A stretch of DNA of 64,000 nucleotides from Harmothoe impar (GCA_947462335.1 OX381717.1:14871166-14935165); one strand, 5' to 3'. Numbered from the stretch's first letter, positions 21,301-28,350 are shown. Notes: a model not told the origin generated them from the letters alone. Numbers and translations: made by a program.

Positions 21301-23027
21301 TATTGGGGTCACAGAGGACAATTTTGTACCCCGGGAACCATTACCGGACGGCTTTCAGGCCGGGGATACTGTGGGTGATACATGGTGGGATGAGGGTACC
21401 CGAGACAGGCCAGCACCCCTCGACAGTCAAGAGAGGGTGCGTGATGGCTCCCAGTCTCTGAACAATCAAGATGGGGTACGGGATGGGCCTGTACCATCAG
21501 ACAGTCCGGGAGGGGATAGGGAAGGCCCGGTGCCTCTGGACAGTCAGGTACCGACTGTAGCAGCGACATCGTCCGGTGCTGCGTCATCTACACACCATCC
21601 ACAACAGACTCATGGTAAGACTCTTATAAATTTGTTCTTAACTTAAATACTAGACCTATAAATGTTGCTATGAATCTATGTTTACTTTTCACTTCTAGTT
21701 AGATTTGCATTGATTAAAGAAATGAGGATTTTCAAATTCTGTGTGAATTCACATTCTTTCTGGTTAGAGAAAACTATTTAAAAACAAACACAACCAAAAG
21801 CTGGTCAGCAGGTTCACAGGGTCAGTAGGGACCAAACTGGGGAACTCTATTGTATCTTAAAATAATCTTTCTCTCAATACTCCCGGGAAATAAGCAATCC
21901 AAGATAGCTGCTGCAAAATAACTGATACATGCGGTAATAAGACATGTGCACCACTCAAGTTATAATGCCAGAATTCTTGTAGGCACTCATCCAGTATATT
22001 TTTCCATATTCAATTATATATCCTTACTCATACCCAACCATCAAAGAATTACCAATGCAATATTTTGTACAATTTGGTATTTATTTCCAGCCAAGTGCCC
22101 GTCAGAGTTTAAGGTGGTGCCCCACCTACACTCATGCTACCATGTGGACCGGGCGCCCCAGACGTGGCAGGGCGCGGCCGACCACTGCACCCGGCTGGAC
22201 CCCCGCGCTCACCTGGTCACTATAGACAGGCCTGGGGAGTACCAGTACATAGTGCTGAAAATAGCCATGGAGCCCAGTAAGTATAGTGCATAGAGCTTTA
22301 AGCCGCATCAAGCAATATAGGTCCATTTAAAGTAGGCATATCAGCTGATAAGTGCCGGTTTCAGGTGCTGAAAGTAGTCATGGAGACTAGTAAGTGTTGC
22401 AGATGGTGTTTAATGTAGCTATAGAACCTAATGAGTATAGTGCATATTGCTTAAAGTAGCCATATCAGCTGATAGATACTAGTATGGTTCTCAAAGTAGC
22501 TTTAAAAAGTATCAAATATATAAGTTTAGTCTATGATAAAAATATATACCAGTGCATAATGCTGATTGTAGCCATGCAGCCTAGTATAAGGCATAGTATT
22601 CAAAGTGCCCATGAGGAAAAGTAGGTATACTTAAAGTAGCCGTTGTCGGGTGAGATTGGTCCAATGGTTTAACATTGCAGACTTTCATTGGATGACAAAA
22701 GCTCAGCCGACTGACGTCAGAGGAATACTCTCTTACTCAGGATTACAGCTCATTTCAATTTATTGACAATTTTGATTTTGTCCTTCAGAGTTGATGAGGG
22801 GATGGCAGGGTTGGTGGACGAGTGGCCGCTACAACGTCAATATCCGGGAGTTCATCTGGGCCAACACCGGTCATGTCATCAGTCGGCTAGATCCAAAATG
22901 GCGTCACGGGCTCATTGTGTCACCCTACTCAGGAACTTGTGTGTGGTTTGTGCCACTCGCAGGGTTCAAAATAGGAAACTATGGCTGTCACCAACCAGCG
23001 GGCGCAATATGTGAGATTGACCTATAG
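9224..23027 (+). CDS. secreted three-finger (activin/BMP-receptor-like) plus C-type lectin-like protein, 5 exons, 702 aa
   Basis: Coding exons: 9224-9326, 19401-19499, 20133-21614, 22091-22276 and 22789-23027. They join in frame through GT-AG introns that are all phase 1, giving 2109 nt. The phase-1 symmetry is typical of shuffled extracellular modules. Residues 1-34 hold a hydrophobic signal sequence. Residues 39-113 form a three-finger module with ten cysteines (39, 42, 47, 53, 59, 73, 89, 105, 107, 112) ending in Cys-Asn; the CVTNGKCF stretch resembles BMP/activin receptor ectodomains. Residues 114-561 are an acidic Ser/Gly/Pro-rich linker. Residues 564-702 are a long-form C-type lectin-like domain with six cysteines. 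No transmembrane segment or kinase is seen, so secretion to the cell surface or matrix is inferred. Function and ligand are unknown. The join of exon 1 to exon 2 over a 10-kb intron is the least certain step. Confidence 0.72.
9332..9381 (+). repeat. 25-bp tandem duplication just inside intron 1
   Basis: TGCAATGTTTTACACTCTCA and its near copy TGCAATATTTTACACTCTCA follow each other with a 25-bp period, starting 5 bp after the splice donor of exon 1. One base differs in the shown part. Confidence 0.85.
9382..10757. other. intron 1, left part; repeat remnants only
   Basis: There is no exon-like frame. Two related stretches begin AGCACATTAAA(T/G)TACTATG.GGCCC at about 9942 and 10170. Each is followed by GAC/GAGGAAGT and GTCGRTGGTT, GACC-AGATCT words and GTTAATGAGATTT. 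A third copy lies at 12545-12680. They look like family A right ends joined to a second repeated unit. Confidence 0.4.
10758..10845. mobile_element. short inverted-repeat element, family C (about 90 bp)
   Basis: It begins AAAGTGGCATAATCACTGAG and contains CACAATTCTAGTACTGTTCT, AGTCTACTATGTGGTTAAG and GTGGTGAGAA. The same sequence recurs in the opposite orientation at 19515-19608 and 28255-28350. Three copies of one compact palindromic element in a 20-kb span indicate a MITE. Confidence 0.75.
10969..11270. mobile_element. short inverted-repeat element, family B (302 bp, best copy)
   Basis: The left end GGGAGTGGTC followed by TTTTTTTAACAACATGGGGG is mirrored at the right by CCCCTGTTGTTAAAAAATGA and CCACTCCC, so the inverted ends are about 36 bp. 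Long G and C runs lie inside both ends. The interior AAAACAGCCTGCGCGTTACT is shared with the copies at 1309 and 23678. Frames across it are artefacts of the G/C runs. Confidence 0.75.
11271..12369. other. intron 1, middle part; no recognised content
   Basis: Several short frames exist on both strands, but none has splice sites, conserved motifs or a recognisable composition. I see nothing else that can be supported. Confidence 0.4.
12370..12680. mobile_element. family A remnant joined to the GTCGATGGTTC unit
   Basis: It contains CTTAAGAACCGCTTGTTACT, TAATGCATTAATGCAGG, GCGAATAACTTGCCAGCGAG and the right end AGCACATTAAAGCACTATGA. This is followed by GTCGGTCGATGGTTCAATGC and GACCGAGATCTCC, the same join seen near 9942 and 10170. 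Confidence 0.5.
12715..12895 (+). repeat. 33-bp minisatellite, about five degenerate copies
   Basis: The unit is roughly GGGAAACCAATGTTAGAGCA plus AGGCATTCT. Good copies start near 12776, 12808 and 12841, with poorer ones before and after. A more decayed stretch with similar words lies at 10330-10500, also next to a GTCGRTGGTT unit. Confidence 0.75.
14075..14084. promoter_or_regulatory. TCTCGCGAGA palindrome
   Basis: A perfect copy of the TCTCGCGAGA core-promoter palindrome known from animal TATA-less promoters. It lies deep in intron 1 of the lectin-like gene with no obvious first exon beside it, so an alternative promoter is only a possibility. Confidence 0.35.
14523..14583 (+). repeat. 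17-18-bp minisatellite, 3.5 copies
   Basis: GTCAGAGATGGCACCCG is repeated in tandem; the middle copy reads GTCAGAGATGGTACCTG. Confidence 0.9.
14737..14998. mobile_element. short inverted-repeat element, family B
   Basis: The left end GAGAGTGCTCATTTTTAAAC and the right end ATATGACCACTCCC match the family termini. G and C runs flank GGGTCCAAAT words repeated at 14807 and 14919. A decayed copy. Confidence 0.6.
15086..15310. mobile_element. short inverted-repeat element, family A
   Basis: Left end AACCCTTTAAGGACCGCATG; right end TAGTATGCTGACCTGAAAGG, its diverged inverted copy. The interior has GATGAATGCATGAATGGAGC and CATTCATGCATCACGATGAC, themselves partly inverted. About 225 bp, non-coding. 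Confidence 0.65.
15311..16963. other. intron 1, no recognised content
   Basis: Reading frames at 15652-15867 (plus) and 16387-16704 (minus) lack splice signals, motifs or supporting context. I see no RNA gene or element that can be defined here. Confidence 0.35.
16964..17061. other. 98-nt imperfect hairpin
   Basis: GTTATAGGATGTGTACCGAT at the left pairs with ATTGGTACTAGTCCTATAAC at the right. GTGAAGGAGC pairs with GCTCCCTCAC near the loop. The stem is about 46 bp with scattered mismatches and a short loop (ATTATAG). Size and shape would suit a microRNA precursor, but a small MITE is equally likely. It lies inside intron 1, in sense for one arm. Confidence 0.5.
17229..17412. mobile_element. 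184-bp foldback element
   Basis: CGAAGTCCACGGCG and CACCTCTGCCGC plus CTATTTTGCCGCTATTTCGC on the left are mirrored by GCGAAATAGCGGCGGCAGAG and GCCCTGGACTTCG on the right. The interior also holds GGCAAAATAGTGGCGAAATA. It is nearly a complete hairpin of about 70-bp arms, GC-rich compared with its surroundings. Confidence 0.75.
17413..18663. other. intron 1, no recognised content
   Basis: Frames at 17473-17838 and 18025-18357 have no domain, no splice context and low-complexity ends. CTAAGGTGTCTAAGGTTTTC is a short direct repeat at 18637-18664. Confidence 0.35.
18741..19147. mobile_element. 407-bp terminal-inverted-repeat element
   Basis: The left end carries TACCATGTGTCGAGGTAAGG, ATTTTTTGACTGATTTTGTT and CAATTAG. 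The right end is the reverse complement (CTAATTGAAC, AAAATCGGTCAAAAAATCTT, CCTACCTCGGCGCATGG). The interior contains several GTTGCTA-GCAAC words near 18882, 18903, 19020 and 19054. Non-coding, MITE-like, about 53-bp ends. Confidence 0.7.
19220..19285 (+). pseudogene. dead partial copy of exon 2
   Basis: The acceptor CTTGTCGTTGCAG and the first 35 bases of exon 2 (CTTCTGTGGTGTGTGTAGAC, TACTCAGGGC) are repeated about 170 bp upstream of the real exon 2. One conserved cysteine codon has become TAC. Homology stops after GGGCTAAGGG, and the frame reaches TAA at 19279. It cannot replace exon 2, but its acceptor could still be used in aberrant splicing. Confidence 0.65.
19401..19499 (+). CDS. exon 2: N-terminal half of the three-finger module
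   Basis: Acceptor TTGTACTTGCAG, donor GTAAGTGG, phase 1 on both sides, 33 codons. It encodes cysteines 39, 42, 47, 53 and 59. CVTNGKCF has the Cys-x-x-(D/N)-G-x-Cys-(F/Y) arrangement found in TGF-beta-superfamily receptor ectodomains. A degenerate copy lies just upstream (19220-19285). Confidence 0.75.
19515..19608. mobile_element. short inverted-repeat element, family C, in intron 2
   Basis: It runs AAAGAGGCATTCTCACCACC to GTGAGAATGCCACTTT, with interior TTAACCACATAGCAGACTAG and AACAGTACTAGAATTGTGAG. Inverted relative to the copy at 10758. It begins only 15 bp after the start of the exon 2 donor (19500). Confidence 0.75.
20133..21614 (+). CDS. exon 3: second half of three-finger module and acidic linker
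   Basis: Acceptor CTCTCCGGCAG; donor GTAAGACT after ACTCATG; phase 1 to phase 1; 494 codons. Residues 68-113 finish the three-finger fold with cysteines 73, 89, 105, 107 and 112 and the terminal Cys-Asn. Residues 114-561 are rich in Asp, Glu, Ser, Gly, Pro and Thr, with a His/Thr-rich patch (HTDTHPHTHAG) and an NQT glycosylation site. A Tyr/acid stretch (YEMDLDYEADYAE) would suit tyrosine sulfation. Four 13-residue repeats of the (V/T)RDGPVPLDSQ type lie near residues 491-540. The long uninterrupted frame in compositionally biased sequence argues strongly for coding. Confidence 0.8.
21399..21549 (+). repeat. in-frame 39-42-bp coding repeat, four copies
   Basis: Units begin GGGTACCCGAGACAGG, GGGTGCGTGATGGC, GGGTACGGGATGGGCC and GGGATAGGGAAGGCCC, each ending near GACAGTC or AACAATC. 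The period keeps the reading frame, giving four degenerate 13-14-residue repeats at the C-terminal end of the linker, so length polymorphism between alleles is likely. Confidence 0.75.
22091..22276 (+). CDS. exon 4: N-terminal half of the C-type lectin-like domain
   Basis: Acceptor TTTATTTCCAG, donor GTAAGTAT, phase 1 to phase 1, 62 codons. It encodes the first cysteine pair of a long-form domain (Cys564, Cys577), the TWQGAADHC stretch with Cys594 (matching the W..A...C of the family), and HLVTIDRPGEYQYI, which matches the usual HL-SI--..E--F position. GC-rich at its centre. Confidence 0.8.
22277..22640 (+). repeat. degenerate tandem copies of the exon 4 donor region in intron 4
   Basis: The real exon end GTGCTGAAAATAGCCATGGA with GCCCAGTAAGTATAGTGCAT is followed by look-alikes. 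The first is GTGCTGAAAGTAGTCATGGA with GACTAGTAAGTG (near 22366-22398). The second is TGTAGCTATAGAACCTAATG then AGTATAGTGCATA (near 22413-22448). The third is ATGCTGATTGTAGCCATGCA with GCCTAGTATAAGGCATAG (near 22558-22596). Words such as AAAGTAGCCATATCAGCTGATA also repeat (22331, 22455). At least one copy keeps a GTAAGT donor. Confidence 0.7.
22789..23027 (+). CDS. exon 5: C-terminal half of the C-type lectin-like domain and stop
   Basis: Acceptor TTTTGTCCTTCAG; 79 codons ending at TAG 23025-23027. It contains GWWTSGRYN, FIWANTGHVI, then Cys674, Cys690 and Cys698 in the spacing of the second and third family disulphides, ending AGAICEI like canonical domains. The EPN/QPD motif and the WND motif that bind calcium and sugar in mannose- and galactose-type lectins are absent, so calcium-dependent sugar binding is unlikely and a protein ligand is more plausible. 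Confidence 0.8.
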
Positions 23028-23280
23028 AGGACAGAAAACGGCCGATACAATGTGAGATTGATGTACTAAGGAAGGATATGTGTGTTAGATTGATCGGGGA
23101 CAGAAACCGGCCAATGCACTGGGTGAGATTAACTTATGGAGGACAGAAACCTAATGAGGGTAACCAAGATAGACAATTGTCTCTCCGCAATATGGGCGAT
23201 AGAGGATTGGCTGTCAGCAGTATGAGATGGTTAGCTGCCAGCAATGTGTAGAAACAGCAATATGTGAGGTTACCTTATAG
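23005..23280 (+). repeat. degenerate tandem copies of the stop-codon region in the 3' UTR
   Basis: The end of the coding sequence GCAATATGTGAGATTGACCT then ATAGAGGACAGAAAACGGCC is followed by CAATGTGAGATTGATG, TGTTAGATTGATCGGGGACA, GGGTGAGATTAACTTATGGA with GGACAGAAACC, and near 23260 GCAATATGTGAGGTTACCTT with ATAGACC. Units are about 38-45 bp and diverged. The final coding codons are the first unit of this array. Confidence 0.65.
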
Positions 23281-23677
23281 ACCACAAGCATGAACCGAAA
23301 TAATGAATCAAATAATCTCCTCCATTTACTGCGGAATTCTCGGACACAACTGGTTCCCATGTCACAGGCGTTTGCAGTGCTCATCTTGCCAGAACCAGCT
23401 CAAATAATAGCCACACCCATTGGACAATAAGCTTGACCCCTGATAGCAACTGACTGGTGTAATTTGGGGATTGACCTATTGCATACTGTGCTGGAAGTGT
23501 GGCAGCTACTTGAAGGGCTGGCAGGTCATTGCAATGTAGTAAGTGAGATTATACTCATCTCGGGTGATCATGAAAAAAAGACAGTAATCGATGATCATTA
23601 CTAAATAGGGTGGCAAAATATGTGTAAAATATAACCCTATCGAAGGCCTGCATGAGTCCGTGCCTAGAGCCCACTCA

Positions 23678-24001
23678 GGGAGTGTTCCTTTATTAGTTAC
23701 AGAGGGTGGGTGGTGAGTTTGTGGGGAGGGCGTAAACATTTCCGACCCCTGCTGAGAGGGGGGGCGTAACAGATTCTGACCCTTATTGAGGGGGGCCGTA
23801 AAAATTCAAGCTCTTTTTTAGCAAAAAAAGCCTGTGCGTTACTATAGTTCAAAGGGGGGGGGGCGAAAAAATGTCTGCACCTTCACGGAGGGGAGCGCAA
23901 AACGTTCCACGTGCTCTCGAGAAGGGGGGGGGGCATAAAACATTTTCTCCCCTCCGCTTGAAATCTCACCAACCCCTTGTAATTAATAGATGAACACTCC
24001 C
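23678..24001. mobile_element. short inverted-repeat element, family B, within the likely 3' UTR
   Basis: Left end GGGAGTGTTCCTTTATTAGT; right end AATTAATAGATGAACACTCC; interior AAAAAAGCCTGTGCGTTACT, as in the other copies. If the transcript of the lectin-like gene ends at the poly(A) signal at 24810, the element is transcribed with it. Confidence 0.65.
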
Positions 24002-24809
24002 TTAGTGGAACTTTTCCATTGAAATCGTGTTCACACGTGGTATACAAATTAGTGGAGTGACATTAGAGAGTCAGGCTGGTCCTGGTGGTCTCAAGTGAAG
24101 GAGACCAGGGTTCAAATATCTGAGTAAACCATCTCAATCAAATCTCTTACTGGAAAAAGACTTGCAACTTTCAGAGAAAGTTAGGTTATTGAAAAGGGGC
24201 ATCCGTATCCCCTTCATGGAGTACACAGATAATCTAGATGCTCCGACCATTATCTGTAGTGGCTATCCCAGGCTAGTTAAATGTACTTTGGTCAGGCATG
24301 CCAAAGTGCTATTCAAAAATGACTAATGTCTTGCTGAAAGTAACTTAGTAGCCTAATACTCACTGAAATTGAGAAGACTAAGGTGGGTTGGACAATACTG
24401 ACATATATCACAGGCTTTATTAAAGATATACATAAAACAAGAGCATGCTAACTTAACCTTACCAAGAATTGCCCAGTTTTAACAGTAGTGTTACAATAAT
24501 ATTACTTAGTTATTAGTTATGGAATCAAGTCTCAGCTGGTTAAACTGTAAATATGTAATTGTTTTATACATTTATAGACGTGTACATATACATTTTTCTT
24601 AAATTTTTACTAAAACAGTCATTTGCCAACTTCTTGAACTTTGAAATTGGCCATTTATTTCATCAGAAGTAATTCGAGTACCTTTAGCAACCCATGGATA
24701 AACCATCTGCAGGTTTACATTGTATAGGCTACTTATGACAATTAATCTGAAAGCTATTGTTTGTATGATACATGCTGTAATATATGTCTATACCACTGTA
24801 CCAAATGAC

Positions 24810-24815
24810 AATAAA
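24810..24815 (+). promoter_or_regulatory. candidate poly(A) signal of the lectin-like gene
   Basis: AATAAA in an AT-rich context about 1.8 kb after the stop codon, followed within 25 bases by a TG-rich stretch. It is the first well-placed canonical signal I see downstream on this strand. Confidence 0.35.
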
Positions 24816-25996
24816 GATATTTCTTATCCTGTGATCTAATTGTCTTATAATTTTATATCGACCTATTGCGGTTGCATGGAATTTGGGGGAATAATTCACG
24901 TTTATTTAAGATTCTTCTCTCTCAGATGGTGACTTTGGCTATTAAATTAAAGTATTTCAGCCAACAATGTGTATCAAATACAAATACAGAGGCAAAGGAT
25001 ATTGGTAACCTAAGTTATTAAGGAGTCAATATGTTCAGAATTTCTATACATAATTATGATCTACCCAAAAACTGTAATTCTGTAACTGTCGGAAATACAC
25101 TGTTGGGATTCAGATGAAACATCTTTAGGGTGGCACTCTAGGACCGACTCCATCAAGTATCAAAGCCAAGGTAGAAGGTTTGTGACGACCCTGCTGCCCC
25201 CTATGGCTAGTGTAAGTTTTTTCCACTGTGTGTGATATTTTGCTTATTAATGCATTTGCTACTTTGGCTAACTTAGACCAAAAGTATGTGTTCTGTTAAA
25301 TGACCAAAATTAAATAAGATTCTTAGGTGGATTTGTTCTTTTTTATCCAAATTATGAGCATTAAGATTATCAGTAGTGCTAAATGTGGCATTAAAGGCTT
25401 GTGTCGGGTGATGGGCCCTTGACATGGAAAGCCCTGGGCCTAGGGGTTTTTACATCAGCCATCTCATGTGTGGCATAACCTTATTCAATAGTCATCCTGT
25501 GGAATTGTGGACCCACATAGGGTGAATAAAATTTGAATGAGGCATTCAAGACACAGTATTTTCATTTATGTATCTGCCAGGAGATTGTGTGAGGAGCGAA
25601 TGCTGAATGAATATTTTATGTTCACCAGAACCACTGGGGTGTTCAGTCAGTATCTCAGATATAATTCCCTTCACATACCTTTTGCTTTGTGTGCAGTCCA
25701 TCAGGACAGATTATGAAAATTGTTATGTTCTAAGAGAATTAGAAGAGCTATTACCTCCAATTGACAACTAAAGAATTACTTTTACATATGGAAAAAGGTT
25801 TACTTTGTGAACAAAAAAATAATAATTGAAATATGATATGCAACAAATCACACTTCCTTGATGAATCATATCAGTGGTTCATGAATGTCTTACGCAGAAC
25901 ATGATTCTTTTTTTTTCATTGATGTTAGTTACAGAGAATTTCCCAGCCATTACACCGCTCAGATAGACAGAGCTGCACCCTTAAGTGACCAAGATC
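24816..25996. other. intergenic, no recognised content
   Basis: AT-rich, with only short unsupported frames. A small inverted pair GGGCCCTTGACATGG/AAGCCCTGGGCC lies at 25412-25441. Nothing else can be defined. Confidence 0.35.
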
Positions 25997-26090
25997 GTGG
26001 TTATTTCACAAGGGGAGCGCTGGGCTTTCTACATGGTTGCCGAAGGCCTAGTGCAGAATGTCCCAGTACTCCCCAAGTGAAATAACCACC
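25997..26090. mobile_element. 94-bp foldback
   Basis: CGTGGTTATTTCACAAGGGG with AGCGCTGGG on the left is mirrored by CCCAGTACTCCCCAAGTGAA and ATAACCACC on the right, leaving a short loop. A short frame across it is coincidental. Confidence 0.7.
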
Positions 26091-26406
26091 TTTGAGTTCA
26101 CTTTAAAGTGACACTCTGTGTTTATTTCAGGGTATTTACAGTAAATATTTGACAAACGACCAATTATGCCCACTTCCGCGGAGTTTGATTACTGCCACAG
26201 AGTTTGTTTTGAATCCTGCGGTGTTTATTTTGAATTACCAAGGGTCACGGGACCCACTGATTCCAACCACTGGTTTCAAACATTTATCAGTATGCCTCTG
26301 GAGTAATCATAACAGAACACAGCCATACTTACCAAAGCTATGTGCAATCCAGTCTCTCAAAACACCAAAAAGCTGAGCAAACTCGATTTACACTTTGATA
26401 TTTAGA

Positions 26407-26555
26407 CAAAGGCCCATGGCCAGAGGATATTTTGGTATCGTTCCCCCCTCGGTGGGGCTGGGGCAGTATCCCACGAAGTCGCAGGCTGAGTGGGATGCGC
26501 CCCAGCCCCACCGAGGGGGGAACGATACCAAAAATTCTCTGACCATGGGCCTTTG
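26407..26555. mobile_element. 149-bp near-perfect hairpin element
   Basis: CAAAGGCCCATGG, TTTTGGTATCGTTCCCCCCT and CGGTGGGGCTGGGGC on the left are exactly mirrored on the right (GCCCCAGCCCCACCG, AGGGGGGAACGATACCAAAA, CCATGGGCCTTTG). The arms are about 57 bp with very few mismatches and a 30-bp loop. So little divergence implies recent origin or gene conversion between arms. Confidence 0.85.
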
Positions 26556-27018
26556 CCTTTATTTCATGGTTTTTAACCTTAAAAATATGTTAAATTGCAT
26601 ATTTATAAATGGCCATAAGAATTTGAACAAATGATGATGTCATAGACCATGTGATACAGGAACATTGTATCCCATGGGGAGCATGGGATACGGGATTTCT
26701 AGTACTTAAGCATAGTGATCATTGTATCCGCCATGAAATAAGCATCTTCCGTCACTGTTTAATCAGGAAGTTGTGAGTAGATGGCCTTTGCCTTTATTTC
26801 ATGGTTTTTAACCTTAAAAATATGTTAAATTGCATATTTATAAATGGCCATAAGAATTTGAACAAATGATGATGTCATAGACCATGTGATACAGGAACAT
26901 TGTATCCCATGGGGAGCATGGGATACGGGATTTCTAGTACTTAAGCATAGTGATCATTGTATCCGCCATGAAATAAGCATCTTCCGTCACTGTTTAATCA
27001 GGAAGTTGTGAGTAGATG
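26548..27018 (+). repeat. exact 235-bp tandem duplication
   Basis: The segment from GGCCTTTGCCTTTATTTCAT to GTTGTGAGTAGATGG is present twice, at 26548-26782 and 26783-27017, with no difference that I can find. It contains GAACATTGTATCCCATGGGG and the inverted GCATGGGATACGGG. It starts inside the right end of the hairpin element at 26407-26555, so the duplication is younger than that element. Confidence 0.9.
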
Positions 27019-27094
27019 GTAAAAGTTGTAACAAACTGATATAGGGAGTAACTTCATCCATTACAGGAAGATGGCAGCACTTTAGCCTAAACTG

Positions 27095-28039
27095 TATAGG
27101 CTCACTCTCACCAAATCAGTGCAACTGAAAAAGTGGCCTTATATGATCGGTGGCCGTACATGATCGGTGGCGCTACATGATCGGCAGACTACAAAATCCA
27201 TCTATTACCCCCTGCACTACGATATTTAACTCTCCTAACCATACCTACAGGCTGAAATGTATGTTTGGGGAGTTTATTAGAAAAATAAAACTCCTAAAAT
27301 ATTTATAGGGGCCAAAGGGGGGGGGGGCTCAATGTGTAACCGATGATGTACGTCACATGACATACATGATCGGTTTGGAATGTCCTGTAAAATCTCCTCA
27401 TTACCCACTGCTTTACATGTCTATGATTACACATATTTAGACCTACATCATATGTACACCTTGCTATGATTGATTTATGTTTTAGATATGGTTAGAAAGG
27501 GTAATTAGGGCAGTCAAAATATAATGGCTGATCATGTACGTCACATGACGTACATGATCGGTATTTTAAATGTCATGTAAAATACTCTTACTAGACTCAT
27601 CTACACATTCAAACCATTTTAAATACCAAGACAGACATTATATGTACACCTTGGTAAGGTTTATCTATGTTTCATAATCGTCAGAAATGGTAGAGCAGTC
27701 AATATTCACCGATCATGTACGCCACCGATCATGTACGTCACATGACGTACATGATTGGTATTGAAATGTCAATAAAAATTATCTTAATAGTTGCATCTAG
27801 ACATTTCTAACATATTACATGTCAAGACACACATCATATATACACCTTGGTAAGATTTATTTATGTTTTAACATGGTCAGATGGGTAGGGCAGTCAATAA
27901 GTTCCGATCATGTACGTCACCGATCATGTACGTCACCGATCATGTACGTCACCGATCATGTACGTCACCGATCATGTATGGCCGCCGATCATGTACGGCC
28001 AAATAATAGTTGCATCGATTTGATGAGAGTGAGCCTATA
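27095..28039. mobile_element. 945-bp terminal-inverted-repeat element with internal tandem units
   Basis: The ends TATAGGCTCACTCTCACCAA and TTTGATGAGAGTGAGCCTATA are inverted copies. Next to both ends lie arrays of CGATCATGTACGTCA-type words in opposite orientation: three at 27147-27185 and seven at 27903-27998. Between them are units of about 195 bp, each with the palindrome TGTACGTCACATGACGTACA (near 27345, 27535 and 27733), a TATGTACACCTTGGTAAG word and a GGGTAGGGCAGTCAAT word. No transposase frame; presumably a non-autonomous DNA transposon. Confidence 0.75.
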
Positions 28040-28254
28040 TCCACTGGATGATGTGTTTCTGTTTTATCAGTCGGGGAGGATAATTTTGTGAATAATGCTA
28101 TGAATGTACTATAGTAAAGCAGTACTTATCTGAACGCAATCCCGGACACGTTAATACCTTCAGAATATTATGTTCAGTATCTCAAGCTGTTATTACATAT
28201 GATCATTGTAGGGAATGTAGTCCCTTAGACTGTGTCTTTGGCCACTGCAGTATT

Positions 28255-28350
28255 AAAGGGGCAATATCGCCACTCACACATAACCACATAATAGACTAGA
28301 ACAGTAGTAGAAATGTGAATGGGACACACTCAGCTATTTATGGTGCTTTA
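28255..28350. mobile_element. short inverted-repeat element, family C
   Basis: It has ACATAACCACATAATAGACT, AGAACAGTAGTAGAAATGTG and GGGACACACTCAG, matching the copy at 19515 in order and orientation. The termini AAAGGGGCAATATCGCCACT and GGTGCTTT are diverged. It lies between the ends of the two main genes, 56 bp past the SOCS-box stop codon. Confidence 0.65.

Noticed and set aside
20610..21587. Frames on both strands overlapping exon 3 in other phases
   Set aside because: Shadows of the long coding exon; the exon 3 frame is the one that joins in phase with cysteine-bearing exons.
9224..23027. A receptor kinase or membrane receptor of the TGF-beta family
   Set aside because: No transmembrane segment and no kinase domain are present downstream of the receptor-like ectodomain; the C terminus is a lectin-like domain with a stop codon.
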